Positions 50,840 to 61,085 of a DNA stretch of 64,000 bases are shown in pieces. The position numbers were made by a program, and so were the translations under genes. A model generated the notes under the pieces. The model was not told where the DNA came from, did not search any database, and was given only the letters and a program-made list of their open reading frames with translations. Source of the stretch: an uncultured Lachnospiraceae bacterium (GTDB taxonomy: Bacteria > Bacillota > Clostridia > Lachnospirales > Lachnospiraceae); assembly GCA_947382625.1 (NCBI GenBank), contig CANDAG010000015.1, forward strand, positions 1 through 64,000, written 5' to 3'. The first letter of the stretch is position 1, and each line of letters opens with the position of its first letter.

Positions 50840-52228
50840 ATGAAAATGAAGTACCATAAAGATATGAAAATCTTTATTGTGGGGGGCGGCGAGATCGGCA
50901 GGGCGCTTGCGGTCCAGCTTGCCAGGGACGGCTACGAGCTTACGGTGATAGACCGGGAAGAAAGTGTAGTCAACAGCATAGGCAATACGGTGGATGTGAT
51001 CAGTTATCAGGGAAATGGGGCATCCTACGGCACCTTGAAGGAATTAAATGCAAATGACGCCGATATTTTTATTGCAGTGACAGAATCAGATGAGCTGAAT
51101 ATCTTAAGCTGTCTTACAGCTCATATGCTGGGGGCGAAGAATACCATCGCCAGGGTAAGGGAAGTGGATTATGCAGGACAGCATCGTTTTTACAGAGATA
51201 AGCTGGGGCTTTCCATGACGATCAATCCGGAGCTTGCCACGGCCATGGAGATCTTCAGGCTTCTGCGTTTTCCCTTGGCCACCAGGGTGGAGGTGTTTGC
51301 AAGGGGCAGGGCCGAGCTGGTGGAGATGACAGCAGGGGCAGATTCCCCGCTGAACGAAAAATCCCTGATAGAGATCAATCAGAATATGGGGATCAATCTG
51401 CTGATCTGCGCAGTGGTAAGAAACGGAGATGTCTTTGTACCCAACGGTGATACGGTGATACATTCCGGAGATATCCTGTACCTGACGGGAGCACCGGAGG
51501 AATTCCGCAAATCCTTCAAAAAGCTGAAGCTTCCGGTCAAACCCCTGCAGTCGGTAATGATCTCCGGGGGCGGGCATATTTCCTGTTATCTGGCTACTGT
51601 ACTGCTGAAGCAGGGAGCGAAGGTTACGATCGTTGAAAGGAACAAGAAATTAGCGGAGGAGGTATCGGCGGCCATGCCCAGGGCGGCAGTGCTCTGTGAT
51701 GATACCCTTGCCTGCTTTGACGCCATGTCGGGGGCGGATATTTCCCACACAGATGCGTTCATTGCCATGACGGAGAATGACGAATATAATCTGGTAGCCG
51801 CCATGTATGCGGAATCCCAGGGGATCAACAAGGTGGTCTCCAGGATCAGCGCCAAGTCAAGGCTGAAGGTGCTTCCGCCGGATAGCCGGATCTGTACGGT
51901 TTCCAGAGAGGACGTTGCGGCAGACCGGATCCTTGGCTACAGCCGTTCCCTTTTAAATGCAGAGGACAATGACGCTGTGGAGTCTCTCTACCGGCTGATG
52001 GATGGAAAAATTGAATTTATCGAGTTTAAGATTGATGAAAAAGACAGTAACTTAAATATTCCTTTAAAGGATCTGAAGCTGAAGAAGAATATCCTGCTTG
52101 GCTGTATCATGCGGGATTCAAAAACCATTATTCCCCGGGGTGATGATGTGCTGATGCCCGGTGATATGGCGCTGGTGGCAACCATAGGCAGGCAGATCGC
52201 CCGGCTGGAAGATATTTTTATCTCATAA
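50840..52228 (+). CDS. trkA: Trk potassium uptake regulator TrkA
   Basis: 462 residues: two RCK halves, each with NAD-binding and ligand-binding parts. The first dinucleotide motif is IFIVGGGEIGRALAVQL. The second half starts VMISGGGHISCYLATVLL, and TrkA_C domains are near ~140-225 and ~375-460. It forms the cytoplasmic gating ring of the TrkH channel encoded 24 bases downstream. ATG 50840 or 50846 are both possible. Confidence 0.93.
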   Translation: MKMKYHKDMKIFIVGGGEIGRALAVQLARDGYELTVIDREESVVNSIGNTVDVISYQGNGASYGTLKELNANDADIFIAVTESDELNILSCLTAHMLGAKNTIARVREVDYAGQHRFYRDKLGLSMTINPELATAMEIFRLLRFPLATRVEVFARGRAELVEMTAGADSPLNEKSLIEINQNMGINLLICAVVRNGDVFVPNGDTVIHSGDILYLTGAPEEFRKSFKKLKLPVKPLQSVMISGGGHISCYLATVLLKQGAKVTIVERNKKLAEEVSAAMPRAAVLCDDTLACFDAMSGADISHTDAFIAMTENDEYNLVAAMYAESQGINKVVSRISAKSRLKVLPPDSRICTVSREDVAADRILGYSRSLLNAEDNDAVESLYRLMDGKIEFIEFKIDEKDSNLNIPLKDLKLKKNILLGCIMRDSKTIIPRGDDVLMPGDMALVATIGRQIARLEDIFIS

Positions 52229-52252
52229 GAACAGGGAGGGCATAAAAATATC

Positions 52253-53695
52253 ATGAACAAAAGGATTATTATAAGTGTAGTCGGAAAGATCATTTTTCTG
52301 GAAGCGCTTCTTATGGTGCCGGCGCTTTTGGTTTCTCTATTTTACAGAGACGGGGATACCCTTGGATTTTTGATCACAGTGGTTGCCTCCTGTGTAGTGG
52401 GCGCTCTGATGATGTCGGTGAAGCAGCATTCCACACAGAGAATGAGCAGCAGGGACGGTTATTTTATTGTTGCATCAGCCTGGATACTGATCTCACTGAT
52501 CGGGGCTGTGCCTCTTTACCTGGGAGGGGGATTTAAGAGCTACTGGAATGCATTGTTTGAGATCGTCTCCGGTTTTACTACGACAGGGGCGTCGATCCTG
52601 GCAGAGCCGGCGGATCTGGGAAGAGGGGTTCTTTTCTGGAGAAGCTTTACCCACTGGATCGGGGGCATGGGAGTTCTGGTATTTTTGATGATGGTCATGC
52701 CCATGGAAAATGACAATTCCATGCATCTGGTGCGGGCGGAGGTTCCGGGGCCTACAGCGGGAAAGCTGGTGCCGAGAATGCGCACCACCTCCCGGATCCT
52801 GTACAGTATCTATGGGATCATGACTTTGGTTTTGATCGTATTGCTTTGTCTGTTGGGGATGAAACCCTTTGACAGCTTTTGTATTGCCTTTGGCACGGCA
52901 GGTACCGGGGGCTTTGCAGTTTCCAGTGCAGGGATCGCAGGCTACGGCAGTCTGGCAATAGAAGTGACGCTGGGGATCTTTATGCTTTTGTTTGGTGTGA
53001 ACTTTACCGTGTATCACCTTCTTCTCCTGCGGAAATTTAAGGAAGCCTTATCCATGGAAGAGGTGAAAGCCTATTTTGTGATCGTAGCGGTATCTACGGC
53101 GGCAATTGCAGTTAACATTCTGCAGAAGGCAGGGAGTGCGGGCAATGCGCTCAGGCAGGCGTTTTTCCAGGTGTCCAGCATCATCACTACCACAGGCTTT
53201 GCTACGGTAGATTTCGAGTTCTGGCCGGAATTTTCCAAGCACCTTCTGGTACTTCTCATGGTGATCGGCGCCTGTGCAGGCTCCACCGGCGGGGGAATGA
53301 AGGTATCGAGGGTTCTGATCCTGGTGAAATCCTTTGTGGCGGAGATCAGGCAGATTATTAACCCCAAAGAGGTGGTCACGGTATGTGTAAACGGAAAGCC
53401 GGTGGATCAGAAAACCTTAAGCTCTACCAGAATTTATGCGGCCTCCTATATGCTGCTGATCTGCCTGTTCACACTTATCGTTTCTCTTGACGGTAAGGAT
53501 TTTACAACCAATTTTACGGCAGTGATCTCCTGCTTTAACAATATAGGACCCGGTTTGAACCAGGTAGGGCCGATGGCGAATTTCAGTGTGTACTCTGATT
53601 GGACACAGGTCATATTATCCATAGCAATGCTGACGGGAAGGCTGGAGATCTTCCCCATGTTCCTGCTGTTTGCAAGGTCGGCTCATGACAGATAA
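52253..53695 (+). CDS. trkH: TrkH/KtrB-family potassium transporter
   Basis: 480 residues with about ten membrane spans and four pore repeats, of which FTTTGASI, GTAGTGGF and STGGGMKVSR can be seen. It moves potassium across the membrane with TrkA as regulatory partner, encoded directly upstream. The ribosome site is AGGGAGGG. A small membrane protein gene follows 57 bases later and may belong to the operon. Confidence 0.93.
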   Translation: MNKRIIISVVGKIIFLEALLMVPALLVSLFYRDGDTLGFLITVVASCVVGALMMSVKQHSTQRMSSRDGYFIVASAWILISLIGAVPLYLGGGFKSYWNALFEIVSGFTTTGASILAEPADLGRGVLFWRSFTHWIGGMGVLVFLMMVMPMENDNSMHLVRAEVPGPTAGKLVPRMRTTSRILYSIYGIMTLVLIVLLCLLGMKPFDSFCIAFGTAGTGGFAVSSAGIAGYGSLAIEVTLGIFMLLFGVNFTVYHLLLLRKFKEALSMEEVKAYFVIVAVSTAAIAVNILQKAGSAGNALRQAFFQVSSIITTTGFATVDFEFWPEFSKHLLVLLMVIGACAGSTGGGMKVSRVLILVKSFVAEIRQIINPKEVVTVCVNGKPVDQKTLSSTRIYAASYMLLICLFTLIVSLDGKDFTTNFTAVISCFNNIGPGLNQVGPMANFSVYSDWTQVILSIAMLTGRLEIFPMFLLFARSAHDR

Positions 53696-53752
53696 AACAA
53701 AAAGAGAAAGCACGTATAAAATGCGTGCATAAATTATAAGGAGGGTATGCAT

Positions 53753-54223
53753 ATGGGGGAGCTTATGGATCGGTTTAAGAGACTGAAGATCGCGGTGCAT
53801 CTTATTTCTGAGGGGTTGGAGATGATCGCAGCGATCCTGATGCTGGTAGGAATTGTTTTTTCTACGTTCAGTCTTATAACGAATGTGGATATTTTTAAGC
53901 AGCTGCTGGAGGATACCTCTTCCTTCAGAGGGTACATGGATCAGATTTTTACGCTGGTGATCGGGATCGAGTTTCTGGTGATGCTCTGTCGGCCCAATTC
54001 AGAAAATGTCATTGAGGTGCTGATCTTTCTTGTAGCCCGTCATATGATCGTGGGTGAAACCACACCTTACCAGGATTTCGTGTCGGTAGTCAGCGTGGCG
54101 CTTTTGTGCGTAGTGAGAAGATATCTGCGGATCAATAATGAGAAGCGGGATGAGAAGAAGGCGGCCAGTGCTTTAGAGGAAAAGCTCCGGAAGGAAACTC
54201 AGGAAATTCATAATAAGAAATAG
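53753..54223 (+). CDS. Small integral membrane protein, PsiE-like
   Basis: 156 residues with three or four spans (MIAAILMLVGIVFSTFSLI; IFTLVIGIEFLVMLC; VVSVALLCVVRRYL) and a charged tail. The ENVIEVLIFLVARHMIV segment resembles PsiE-type phosphate-starvation proteins, but I am not certain. ATG 53747 lies too close to AAGGAGG, so ATG 53753 is the likely start. It follows trkH and ends at a strong terminator; an accessory role in ion homeostasis is conjecture. Confidence 0.7.
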   Translation: MGELMDRFKRLKIAVHLISEGLEMIAAILMLVGIVFSTFSLITNVDIFKQLLEDTSSFRGYMDQIFTLVIGIEFLVMLCRPNSENVIEVLIFLVARHMIVGETTPYQDFVSVVSVALLCVVRRYLRINNEKRDEKKAASALEEKLRKETQEIHNKK

Positions 54224-54264
54224 TAAAACGCCGGGCAGTGTGGAAATATAGTGCCCGGCGTTTT
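54224..54264. terminator. Bidirectional terminator between the Trk operon and buk
   Basis: AAAACGCCGGGCAC and GTGCCCGGCGTTTT form a 14-bp stem with T/A runs on both sides, serving the two convergent operons. Confidence 0.93.
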
Positions 54265-54267
54265 GAA

Positions 54268-55335
54268 TTAATACTCCATTGCTTTCTCTTCTCCGTTTAA
54301 CACTCGCAGAGCGCCCTGTGCCAGAGCAAGGAGCTCATCCTCTCCGGGATAAACGGTGATAGGGGCAAGGAAACCGACTCTTTCGGTTAACCCGTTTACG
54401 ACCACCTTGTCATAGGCGATACCGCCAGTAATGATGATCTGGTCAATCTGTCCCTTCAGGACGCAGGCCATGGAACCGATATCCTTGGCAACCTGCATGA
54501 TAAAGGCTTCGCGGATCTCGGCAGCTCTTTCGTCACCGCCCTGAACCATCTTTTCTACATCGCGCATATCATTGGTGCCTACATAGGCATTGAAGCCGCC
54601 GTTTCCAACTACTTTTTTGTAAACCTCTTTTTCGGTGTATTCACCGGAAAAGCACATTTTGATCAGTGCGCCGGTGGGAACTGCGCCGGCTCTTTCAGGG
54701 GAGAATGCCCCGTCACCGTCTAATGCATTGAATACATCGATCACCCGTCCCTTTTCATGGGCGCCCACGGATACGCCGCCGCCCATATGGACAACGATCA
54801 GATTTAAGGAATCATAGGCCTTGCCCTGCTCCTTGGCATAGCGTTTGGCAACTGCTTTCTGGTTCAGCGCATGAAATACGCTGGTACGGGGCAGCTCGGG
54901 AACGCCGGAATATCTGGAAATGGGCATCAGTTCATCTACCACCACGGGATCCACAATATAAGAGGGAACACCGATGGAATCTGCGATCTCTCTTGCAAGG
55001 ATACCGCCTAAGTTGGAAGCGTGCTGTCCCTGCTTTCCGATCTTCAGATCCTCAAGCAGGTCATCGCTGACTGCATAGGTGCCGCCGGGAATAGGCTTTA
55101 ACATTCCGCCTCTGCCCACAACCACCTGCAGGGAGTTGATATCGAAATTTTTTTCTTTCAGAAGATCTAAGATGATCTGCTTCCGAAAATCCTTCTGGTC
55201 TACGATGGAGGCGTAGCTTGCGATCTCTTCCGTAGAGTGGCGGAGAGTTTCTTCAAATAAAAGGGTCTCATCCTCAAACACACCGATCTTGGTGGAGGTG
55301 GAACCGGGATTAATGATCAAACTTTTAACAGCCAT
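54268..55335 (-). CDS. buk: Butyrate kinase
   Basis: 355 residues of the acetate/butyrate kinase (ASKHA) family, Buk subfamily. It starts [16 protein letters not shown] and has [15 protein letters not shown] and [20 protein letters not shown]. It makes ATP and butyrate from butyryl phosphate. An open frame reaches 55443, but ATG 55335 gives the normal start; the AAAGGAG site is 13 bases away, rather far. It lies behind ptb in the same operon, giving the kinase route to butyrate. Confidence 0.93.
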   Translation of the reverse strand: MAVKSLIINPGSTSTKIGVFEDETLLFEETLRHSTEEIASYASIVDQKDFRKQIILDLLKEKNFDINSLQVVVGRGGMLKPIPGGTYAVSDDLLEDLKIGKQGQHASNLGGILAREIADSIGVPSYIVDPVVVDELMPISRYSGVPELPRTSVFHALNQKAVAKRYAKEQGKAYDSLNLIVVHMGGGVSVGAHEKGRVIDVFNALDGDGAFSPERAGAVPTGALIKMCFSGEYTEKEVYKKVVGNGGFNAYVGTNDMRDVEKMVQGGDERAAEIREAFIMQVAKDIGSMACVLKGQIDQIIITGGIAYDKVVVNGLTERVGFLAPITVYPGEDELLALAQGALRVLNGEEKAMEY

Positions 55336-55377
55336 GAGTATAATCTTGCTCCTTTCAAAATATTGCCGCAAAAGCAG

Positions 55378-55461
55378 CCTGACATAAAGGTAATTGCTGC
55401 GCTTCGCGCAGCGCAAAATCGGCGCAGTGAACGCCAAAAACAAAAATTTTTGTCGTTCACT
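55378..55461 (-). other. Structured ptb-buk intercistronic region
   Basis: Two inverted repeats lie between ptb and buk: GCTGCGC/GCGCAGC and GTGAACG/CGTTCAC, the second with an A/T-rich interior. They may stabilise or process the mRNA. No long T tract supports full termination. Confidence 0.4.
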
Positions 55462-55466
55462 ATATA

Positions 55467-56384
55467 TTAGTTTTGGGACATAGCCTCGGCAACTACTGCG
55501 GCTAATGCAATAGAGTTTACCTTGGTCTCGAAATCATCGGAACGGGAGGTTAAGATAACGGGAGCCTTTGTTCCGGTGAGGATATTGCCGTTTACCACCT
55601 TGGCGGTGTGTACCAGACATTTGTAAACCAGATTTCCGGCATGGATGTCAGGGAAAAGAAGAATATCGGCATCCCCCTGGATGGCTCTGTCGGTTGCGCC
55701 TTTATGCTTGGCAGCCTCGGGATCGATGGCAAGGTCTAAGGATAAAGGACCGTCCACAATACATCCTGTGATCTCGCCTTCTTTATTCATCCGGGTGAGC
55801 TCGCCGGCTTCCACGGTGGCAGGCATTTTGGGGTTGATGACTTCCACAGCAGCAAGAGGTGCAATCTTGGGATTTTCAATGCCGCAGGCCCTGGTGATCT
55901 CTAAGGTATTATTGATGATATGTACCTTGTCCTCCAGGGTAGGATAAGGGATGAAAGCCACGTCTGTTAAGAAGAGCAGACGGTCTATGCCTTCCACCTC
56001 AAACACACATACATGGGAGAGCGGCTTGCCGGTACGAAGCCCGACCTCCTTGTCGAGGACGCTCTTCAAAAATCCCTTGGTGTCGATGAGACCCTTCATA
56101 TACATGTCAGCCTTACCTTCATGCACCAGCTTAACGGCGGTGTGGGCGGCTTCTGTCATATCCTCCACATTGATGATCTCAAATCCGCTTACATCCATGG
56201 ACAGAGAGTCTGCGATCTCCCTGATCTTCTTCTCATCACCTACCAGGATAGCATTGGCAATTTTTCTTTCTTTGGCAGCCACAACAGCTTCCAGTACGGC
56301 AGAGTCCTGCGCAACAGCCACAGCAACTGTTTTCATCCCGCAGTCATTGACTCTGGCAATTAAATCCGCGAATGTCTTACTCAT
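55467..56384 (-). CDS. ptb: Phosphate butyryltransferase
   Basis: 305 residues of the phosphate acetyl/butyryltransferase family, Ptb length. Typical segments are [40 protein letters not shown] and [20 protein letters not shown]. It converts butyryl-CoA to butyryl phosphate for Buk. ATG 56384 follows GAGGTG by six bases; a GTG at 56393 is also in frame. A GAACT-T-AGTTC dyad at 56424-56434 lies upstream and could be an operator. Confidence 0.93.
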   Translation of the reverse strand: MSKTFADLIARVNDCGMKTVAVAVAQDSAVLEAVVAAKERKIANAILVGDEKKIREIADSLSMDVSGFEIINVEDMTEAAHTAVKLVHEGKADMYMKGLIDTKGFLKSVLDKEVGLRTGKPLSHVCVFEVEGIDRLLFLTDVAFIPYPTLEDKVHIINNTLEITRACGIENPKIAPLAAVEVINPKMPATVEAGELTRMNKEGEITGCIVDGPLSLDLAIDPEAAKHKGATDRAIQGDADILLFPDIHAGNLVYKCLVHTAKVVNGNILTGTKAPVILTSRSDDFETKVNSIALAAVVAEAMSQN

Positions 56385-56480
56385 TTGCTTCACCTCATAA
56401 TTGTATATTTAATAAAATAAAAGGAACTTAGTTCGTTAAAATAATAACACTGTTCAGAGGAAAATGCAATATTCTTGTAG

Positions 56481-57509
56481 CTACCAGTTGTTTACCGCAT
56501 GCTCTGCAAAGGAGACCACATCCCTGATCCGGAGGGTGGTCCCATCGTCTAAGATGGCGGTGCCGGAGAAGCTTCCGAACATCTGATGGCAGTGGTTGTC
56601 CACCCACAGCAATCTGATCTGTGTTTCTCTGTCATAAACGGGAGTCAGCCATAGATCCAGCCGTCCTTCCCGGTCGCATAAATGCCAGGGATCCATGTAA
56701 TCCTTTCCCAGGATGAAATCTACCTTGCCTAATTTATGGGAGCGCCCTTTGTAAAACAGCATATTCTCGCTGGCGGTTTCCGTATTCCCGAAGCCGCAGC
56801 CGAGATTGAAGCCGAACATTTCCCCGTCCAGCCACCCGCTGCCATTGCTCCAGTACCATTCATTGTGGAAGGGCCATACCCCTCTGCCCCAGTCCAGGAT
56901 ACCGAAGGAGTCTCTCCTGTCAAAATTCCATTCGTGCTTATGAGTGCGCACGTAACCCTCTGCGGTCATGCAGTTGATCTTATGGTTATAATAAAAGGCG
57001 TGCTCATATTCATCAAAAGGCAGATTCACCACCAGGGAATCGGGATTTTGCCGTTCCAGCCGGATATGGATTTCCAGATCCTTCCATCTGCAGGTCAGAA
57101 CACGGCTCCCGGAGATCACCTCGAAGCTCATAAAAATTCCGCTGTTTCCGTATCTGTTGGGAAGACCCTTGTGAGAATAGGCAAGAATGTGGTTTTCTTC
57201 CGCGTCAGCGGGCATATGCAGGGAGTCAAAGGGCAGAGCCAGAGTCCGGCATACATCCAGATATTTTTTGCCTTTGTTGAAATCAAAGAGCATCAGACTT
57301 ACCTGCCCTGCATAGGAGGCATGGCCGATGGTGAGCTGCAGACACAGATGGTCATTGGAGATCTGATAAAAATCCCACTCCTTGATCCGCCAGGGGGGAG
57401 CCTTGATGGCTTTCCTGTCATAGATTAATGTGCTTTTTCTGGAATAGCCCGGAATGGGCCGGCCCTTTTGATCCAGTACAGGGCCCTTGGTCAATAATTC
57501 TCGTTCCAT
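56481..57509 (-). CDS. DUF2804-domain protein
   Basis: 342 residues matching DUF2804 along the length: LLTKGPVLDQKGRPIPGYSR at the start, CMTAEGYVRTHKHEWNF, then DWGRGVWPFHNEWYWSNGSG. The family resembles lipocalin/hydroxyneurosporene-dehydrogenase-like beta barrels and its function is unknown. No signal peptide. It starts 16 bases after the stop of an MFS transporter gene, so the two are co-transcribed and may act on the same compound. Confidence 0.87.
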   Translation of the reverse strand: MERELLTKGPVLDQKGRPIPGYSRKSTLIYDRKAIKAPPWRIKEWDFYQISNDHLCLQLTIGHASYAGQVSLMLFDFNKGKKYLDVCRTLALPFDSLHMPADAEENHILAYSHKGLPNRYGNSGIFMSFEVISGSRVLTCRWKDLEIHIRLERQNPDSLVVNLPFDEYEHAFYYNHKINCMTAEGYVRTHKHEWNFDRRDSFGILDWGRGVWPFHNEWYWSNGSGWLDGEMFGFNLGCGFGNTETASENMLFYKGRSHKLGKVDFILGKDYMDPWHLCDREGRLDLWLTPVYDRETQIRLLWVDNHCHQMFGSFSGTAILDDGTTLRIRDVVSFAEHAVNNW

Positions 57510-57525
57510 AATACCTCATTTCATG

Positions 57526-58794
57526 TCAGTGTCTGTTGTGCTGCCTGGCGGCAACGGTTAATGGGATCAGAGTAAATAGGGTTAAAACAGCGGAGATAAA
57601 AAACAGACTGGGGGAGGGAACCATTCCCCAGGTGCCGTTTACTTCCCGGCTTACACCCAGATGATTGATGACCGGCGCCGCAATGGCAGGCCCGGCGATC
57701 ATGGGGATACATACAAAGAAGATCTGTTTGATCCCTTCAAATTGTCCCCGCTGTTTTTCGGGATAAAGATTTTTCATCCAGGCGGTCAGTGTCTGCAGTA
57801 CCAGGATATAGCCGATGCCTGCACCGAAAACGCCGATCAGCAGAACGGGAAGGGCCTGAGAAAAGCTGACCAGCATCAATCCAGCCGTATTGCACATCAA
57901 TGCTCCGAAAATAACGGAGGCCATTTTTCCCTTATCGATCAGCCTGGCGGCAGGGATGGTGAGCAGGGAGGCTGCCAGAAGCCCTGCGCCCTGGATGATC
58001 CCCGTCATGCCATAGTCATATCCCAGATAATTTACAAAGTAAATGGTGATGTAAGGGAAATATACGTTAAAACCTATGAAATATACAGTCATCACAATAA
58101 ATACCCAGAAAAGCTCTCTGTTTTCCCGGACGGTATTCCAGTGAAAAACCGACAAAAACTGATGCCGGAACCCCTTTTCATCCCTTTTGGGTGTGAGGGT
58201 GGGGGAATCCTCTAAGGTAAACAGGGAGACCACCCCTACGAGGGCAACGATACCGCCCATGAGCCCGAAAAAGGCGAAGAAATCTAGCTTTTCTATGAGG
58301 ATACCGGATACCACGGCTCCAAAAATGGTGGCAAATACAGGCATCACCGCCAGTGCGCCGCCCAGCTTTCCGCGGTTATGGTCATTGGAGATATCCGTGG
58401 TCCAGGGGGAAAATCCGCCGTCATTGCCCACAGAGCCAAAAAAGCTCATCACTGCGTCTGCCAGGACGACGGCTGCTGCGGCAATAAAAAGAGGATTTTT
58501 GGGGATCATTTCTGTAGCCCCGAACAAAAAGGTAAACAGTCCCCAGAAAATATACCCCACACAGATAAAGGGCCTGCGCTTCCCGATCCGGTCTCCCCAG
58601 GTGCCCACCAGAAAGGCGCAGAAGGTGCTTACCACGGCGCTGACCCCTACCATCCATGAGACAATGGCAGGTTCCGGGGCGATCTTATCGTATACAAAGT
58701 TGTTGAACCAGGAATTTTCGATGTTCCAGCAGATCTGTCCTATCATGCCCAGAACCCAGATCAAGACCCAGTTTTTGCGGCTGATATCTTTCAT
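57526..58794 (-). CDS. MFS transporter (sugar/SLC45-like)
   Basis: 422 residues, twelve spans. The loop GDRIGKRRPFICVGY after span 2 is the MFS signature with the RR-P form seen in sucrose-type (SLC45/GPH-like) carriers. The open frame reaches 58866, but ATG 58794 has AAAGGAGG six bases upstream. Cargo unknown. The mRNA leader contains a terminator-like hairpin (58820-58895). It precedes the DUF2804 gene. Confidence 0.85.
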   Translation of the reverse strand: MKDISRKNWVLIWVLGMIGQICWNIENSWFNNFVYDKIAPEPAIVSWMVGVSAVVSTFCAFLVGTWGDRIGKRRPFICVGYIFWGLFTFLFGATEMIPKNPLFIAAAAVVLADAVMSFFGSVGNDGGFSPWTTDISNDHNRGKLGGALAVMPVFATIFGAVVSGILIEKLDFFAFFGLMGGIVALVGVVSLFTLEDSPTLTPKRDEKGFRHQFLSVFHWNTVRENRELFWVFIVMTVYFIGFNVYFPYITIYFVNYLGYDYGMTGIIQGAGLLAASLLTIPAARLIDKGKMASVIFGALMCNTAGLMLVSFSQALPVLLIGVFGAGIGYILVLQTLTAWMKNLYPEKQRGQFEGIKQIFFVCIPMIAGPAIAAPVINHLGVSREVNGTWGMVPSPSLFFISAVLTLFTLIPLTVAARQHNRH

Positions 58795-58819
58795 GGCGTC
58801 CCTCCTTTTGTGAAAAAAT

Positions 58820-58932
58820 AACAAAAAAGACATCCCTCTCCTTGTGATCAATACTGTTTTTGACATAAAACAATACCTTCAAAGGAGGATGTCTTATGAA
58901 AATAGTATATATGATTTCTACATTCTTTACAA
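58820..58932 (-). promoter_or_regulatory. Promoter and terminator-like leader of the MFS-DUF2804 operon
   Basis: The minus-strand promoter is TTGTAA (58927-58932) and TATACT (58904-58909), 17 bases apart. The RNA would start near 58897 and immediately form AAGACATCCTCCTT against AAGGAGAGGGATGTCTT, followed by TTTTTT. This is a ~75-base leader ending in an intrinsic terminator just before the ribosome site. It suggests attenuation. I do not recognise a known riboswitch. Confidence 0.5.
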
Positions 58933-58945
58933 TAGTATTTTGGGA

Positions 58946-58974
58946 TTGAAAGGAAACCATAAATGCGATATGGT
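58946..58974 (+). promoter_or_regulatory. cotH promoter
   Basis: TTGAAA (58946-58951) and TATGGT (58969-58974) with 17 bases between, ahead of ATG 59022. Confidence 0.5.
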
Positions 58975-59021
58975 AATAGTACAAAGCTAAGTAGTTATAA
59001 AAGAGACCTATAAGGAGCGAA

Positions 59022-61046
59022 ATGGAAAATAAAAAGCTTGCAATGATACTGGCCCTGGCGAATATCCTCCTGCTTATCGGAATGGCAGGATATCCGGTTC
59101 TCAGGGAAAAAATAAATGAATCCAGGAGGCAGGAGATTTTTCTGGAATCAGACCTGGAGGAAGAGCAGGAGACAGCGGAAGAGGGAAGATCCGGTCTTGC
59201 AGGGCCTGACAGCAAAAGGGCGGCAGGAGAGAGCGGAAGGGAATTGCCGGAAATCGTCCTGGCACTGGAGGGGGAATCAGAAGGATTTAAGGTTTCCCTT
59301 TGGCAGGACAGCCAGGGAAGCTGCCTCTTTTTTCTGCCGGGCTTTGCAAAGGGGCAGGGACTGGTTCTGGAAAGCGCCCCGGGCGGGAGCATCTACATCG
59401 GAAACCGGGAAATAAAAGAGGGAGATGTACTGAGGGAAATTGCGGAGGATCATGTCTACGAGTTTGTGGCGTTGGATGAAGAGGGGAAAGAGAGCCTGAA
59501 GAGTCAGATCATATTTATGTATTCTTCGGTATTGCCTGTACTGTCTTTGTCAACGGATTCCGGAAGCATGGAACTGATCGATGAGGATAAAAAGAGCAGT
59601 GAAGCGGGGACTGCGGTTTTTTATGACAGAGAAGGGACAGAGCTGTATGCAGGACAGACAGAAAGCATCAGGGGAAGAGGAAATTCCACCTGGGGGCTTT
59701 CCAAGAAGCCTTATCAGATAAAGCTCTGTGAGGATGCGGAGCTTTTTGGATTTGGAGAAACATCTTCCTTCAATCTGCTGGCAAACGGATATGACGAGAC
59801 CCGACTCCGTAATCACATCGCGCTGGAGCTGGCCTCCAGGCTGGGGATGAGCTATGTGCCGGACGGGCAGATGATCGATCTGTATATCAATGACTGTTAT
59901 TGGGGAAATTACTATCTGACAGAAAAAGTCCGGGTGGATCAGGGCGGTGTTGCCATCAGGGATATGGAGAAGCTGACGGAAGCCGTTTACAGCCCGGAAG
60001 AGCTTGCGAAGCTTGCACTTCTTGAAAACGAGGACGGTACCAGAAAATGGGCGGAAACCGGAATCGGGGAGGAGGATATCACAGGCGGATATCTGTTTGA
60101 AAGGGAACTGAAATCCCGCTTCAAGACAGAGATCAGCGGTTTTGTAACAGAGCAGGGAGACTGTTATACCCTGCAAAGCCCTTTATATGCCTCAAAGGAG
60201 CAGGTGGATTATATTGCGGACTTGATGCAGGAATTTCAGGATGCCATAGAGGAGCCGGGCGGTATCCATCCCTTAACAGGCAGACATTACTCGGAGTATA
60301 TCGATATGGATTCCTTTATCCAAAAGTATCTGGTGGAGGAGATATCCAAAAATTATGACGGCGGCGTTACCAGCAGCTTCTTTTATAAGCCGCAGGATTC
60401 CGTGAGTACTAAGATTTTTGCGGGGCCGGTATGGGATTATGATGTGGCCTTCGGCAACTGTAATCTGGACAGGATCGCCAGTAATCCTGTAGGGATCACG
60501 AAGCTGAACGACCATGTCTATGGCACAGATGTGTTTGTAAGGCTCTATGAAAAAGAGGATTTCTATGACCAAATGGTAAAAATGTATGAGGAAAAGGCGC
60601 TTCCTTATTTAAATGATCTGCTGGAGGGCGGGATAGATCAGATGACGGCAGAAAGCCGGCAGTCTGCACGGATGGACAGCCTCAGATGGGAGGAGCTGGA
60701 AAACCGCTATCAATATTATGAAGAATATGACAATGATGTCAGATATCTGAAGTATTTTATAAAAGAGAGAAGAGACTTTTTGAATAAGGTCTGGCTGGAA
60801 GGAGAAAGCTACCATAACATAGCCTTTGTGGTAGATGAAGAGGTGTGGCAGCAGCTTTGCGTAAAAGACGGGGAAACGCCGGGGCCGGAACCCGTACCCT
60901 CCAGATACAGCTCCGGTTCCCTGTTTATGGGGTGGTTTACTGAAAATGGCGTTCCCTATGACAGCTATAAGCCGGTTTATGAGGATATGACGTTCTATGC
61001 CGCCTGGCAGGAGGTGACTGTAAAGGAAATAACGGAGAGCCCGTGA
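59022..61046 (+). CDS. CotH-kinase-domain surface protein
   Basis: 674 residues. It has an N-terminal membrane anchor (LAMILALANILLLIGMAGYP), a Glu-rich linker and a small domain to ~185. The CotH protein-kinase fold follows (IRGRGNSTWGLSKKPYQIKL, FNLLANGYDETRLRNHIALE, then GPVWDYDVAFGN). The end (GSLFMGWFTENGVPYDSYKP) is an InlB/Listeria-Bacteroides-type repeat. CotH kinases phosphorylate proteins of the spore coat or cell surface. The anchor places it outside the membrane; target unknown. Confidence 0.9.
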   Translation: MENKKLAMILALANILLLIGMAGYPVLREKINESRRQEIFLESDLEEEQETAEEGRSGLAGPDSKRAAGESGRELPEIVLALEGESEGFKVSLWQDSQGSCLFFLPGFAKGQGLVLESAPGGSIYIGNREIKEGDVLREIAEDHVYEFVALDEEGKESLKSQIIFMYSSVLPVLSLSTDSGSMELIDEDKKSSEAGTAVFYDREGTELYAGQTESIRGRGNSTWGLSKKPYQIKLCEDAELFGFGETSSFNLLANGYDETRLRNHIALELASRLGMSYVPDGQMIDLYINDCYWGNYYLTEKVRVDQGGVAIRDMEKLTEAVYSPEELAKLALLENEDGTRKWAETGIGEEDITGGYLFERELKSRFKTEISGFVTEQGDCYTLQSPLYASKEQVDYIADLMQEFQDAIEEPGGIHPLTGRHYSEYIDMDSFIQKYLVEEISKNYDGGVTSSFFYKPQDSVSTKIFAGPVWDYDVAFGNCNLDRIASNPVGITKLNDHVYGTDVFVRLYEKEDFYDQMVKMYEEKALPYLNDLLEGGIDQMTAESRQSARMDSLRWEELENRYQYYEEYDNDVRYLKYFIKERRDFLNKVWLEGESYHNIAFVVDEEVWQQLCVKDGETPGPEPVPSRYSSGSLFMGWFTENGVPYDSYKPVYEDMTFYAAWQEVTVKEITESP

Positions 61047-61085
61047 GAGTGCCGCCGGGGTTCCTCATGGGTTCTCCACCCGGCC

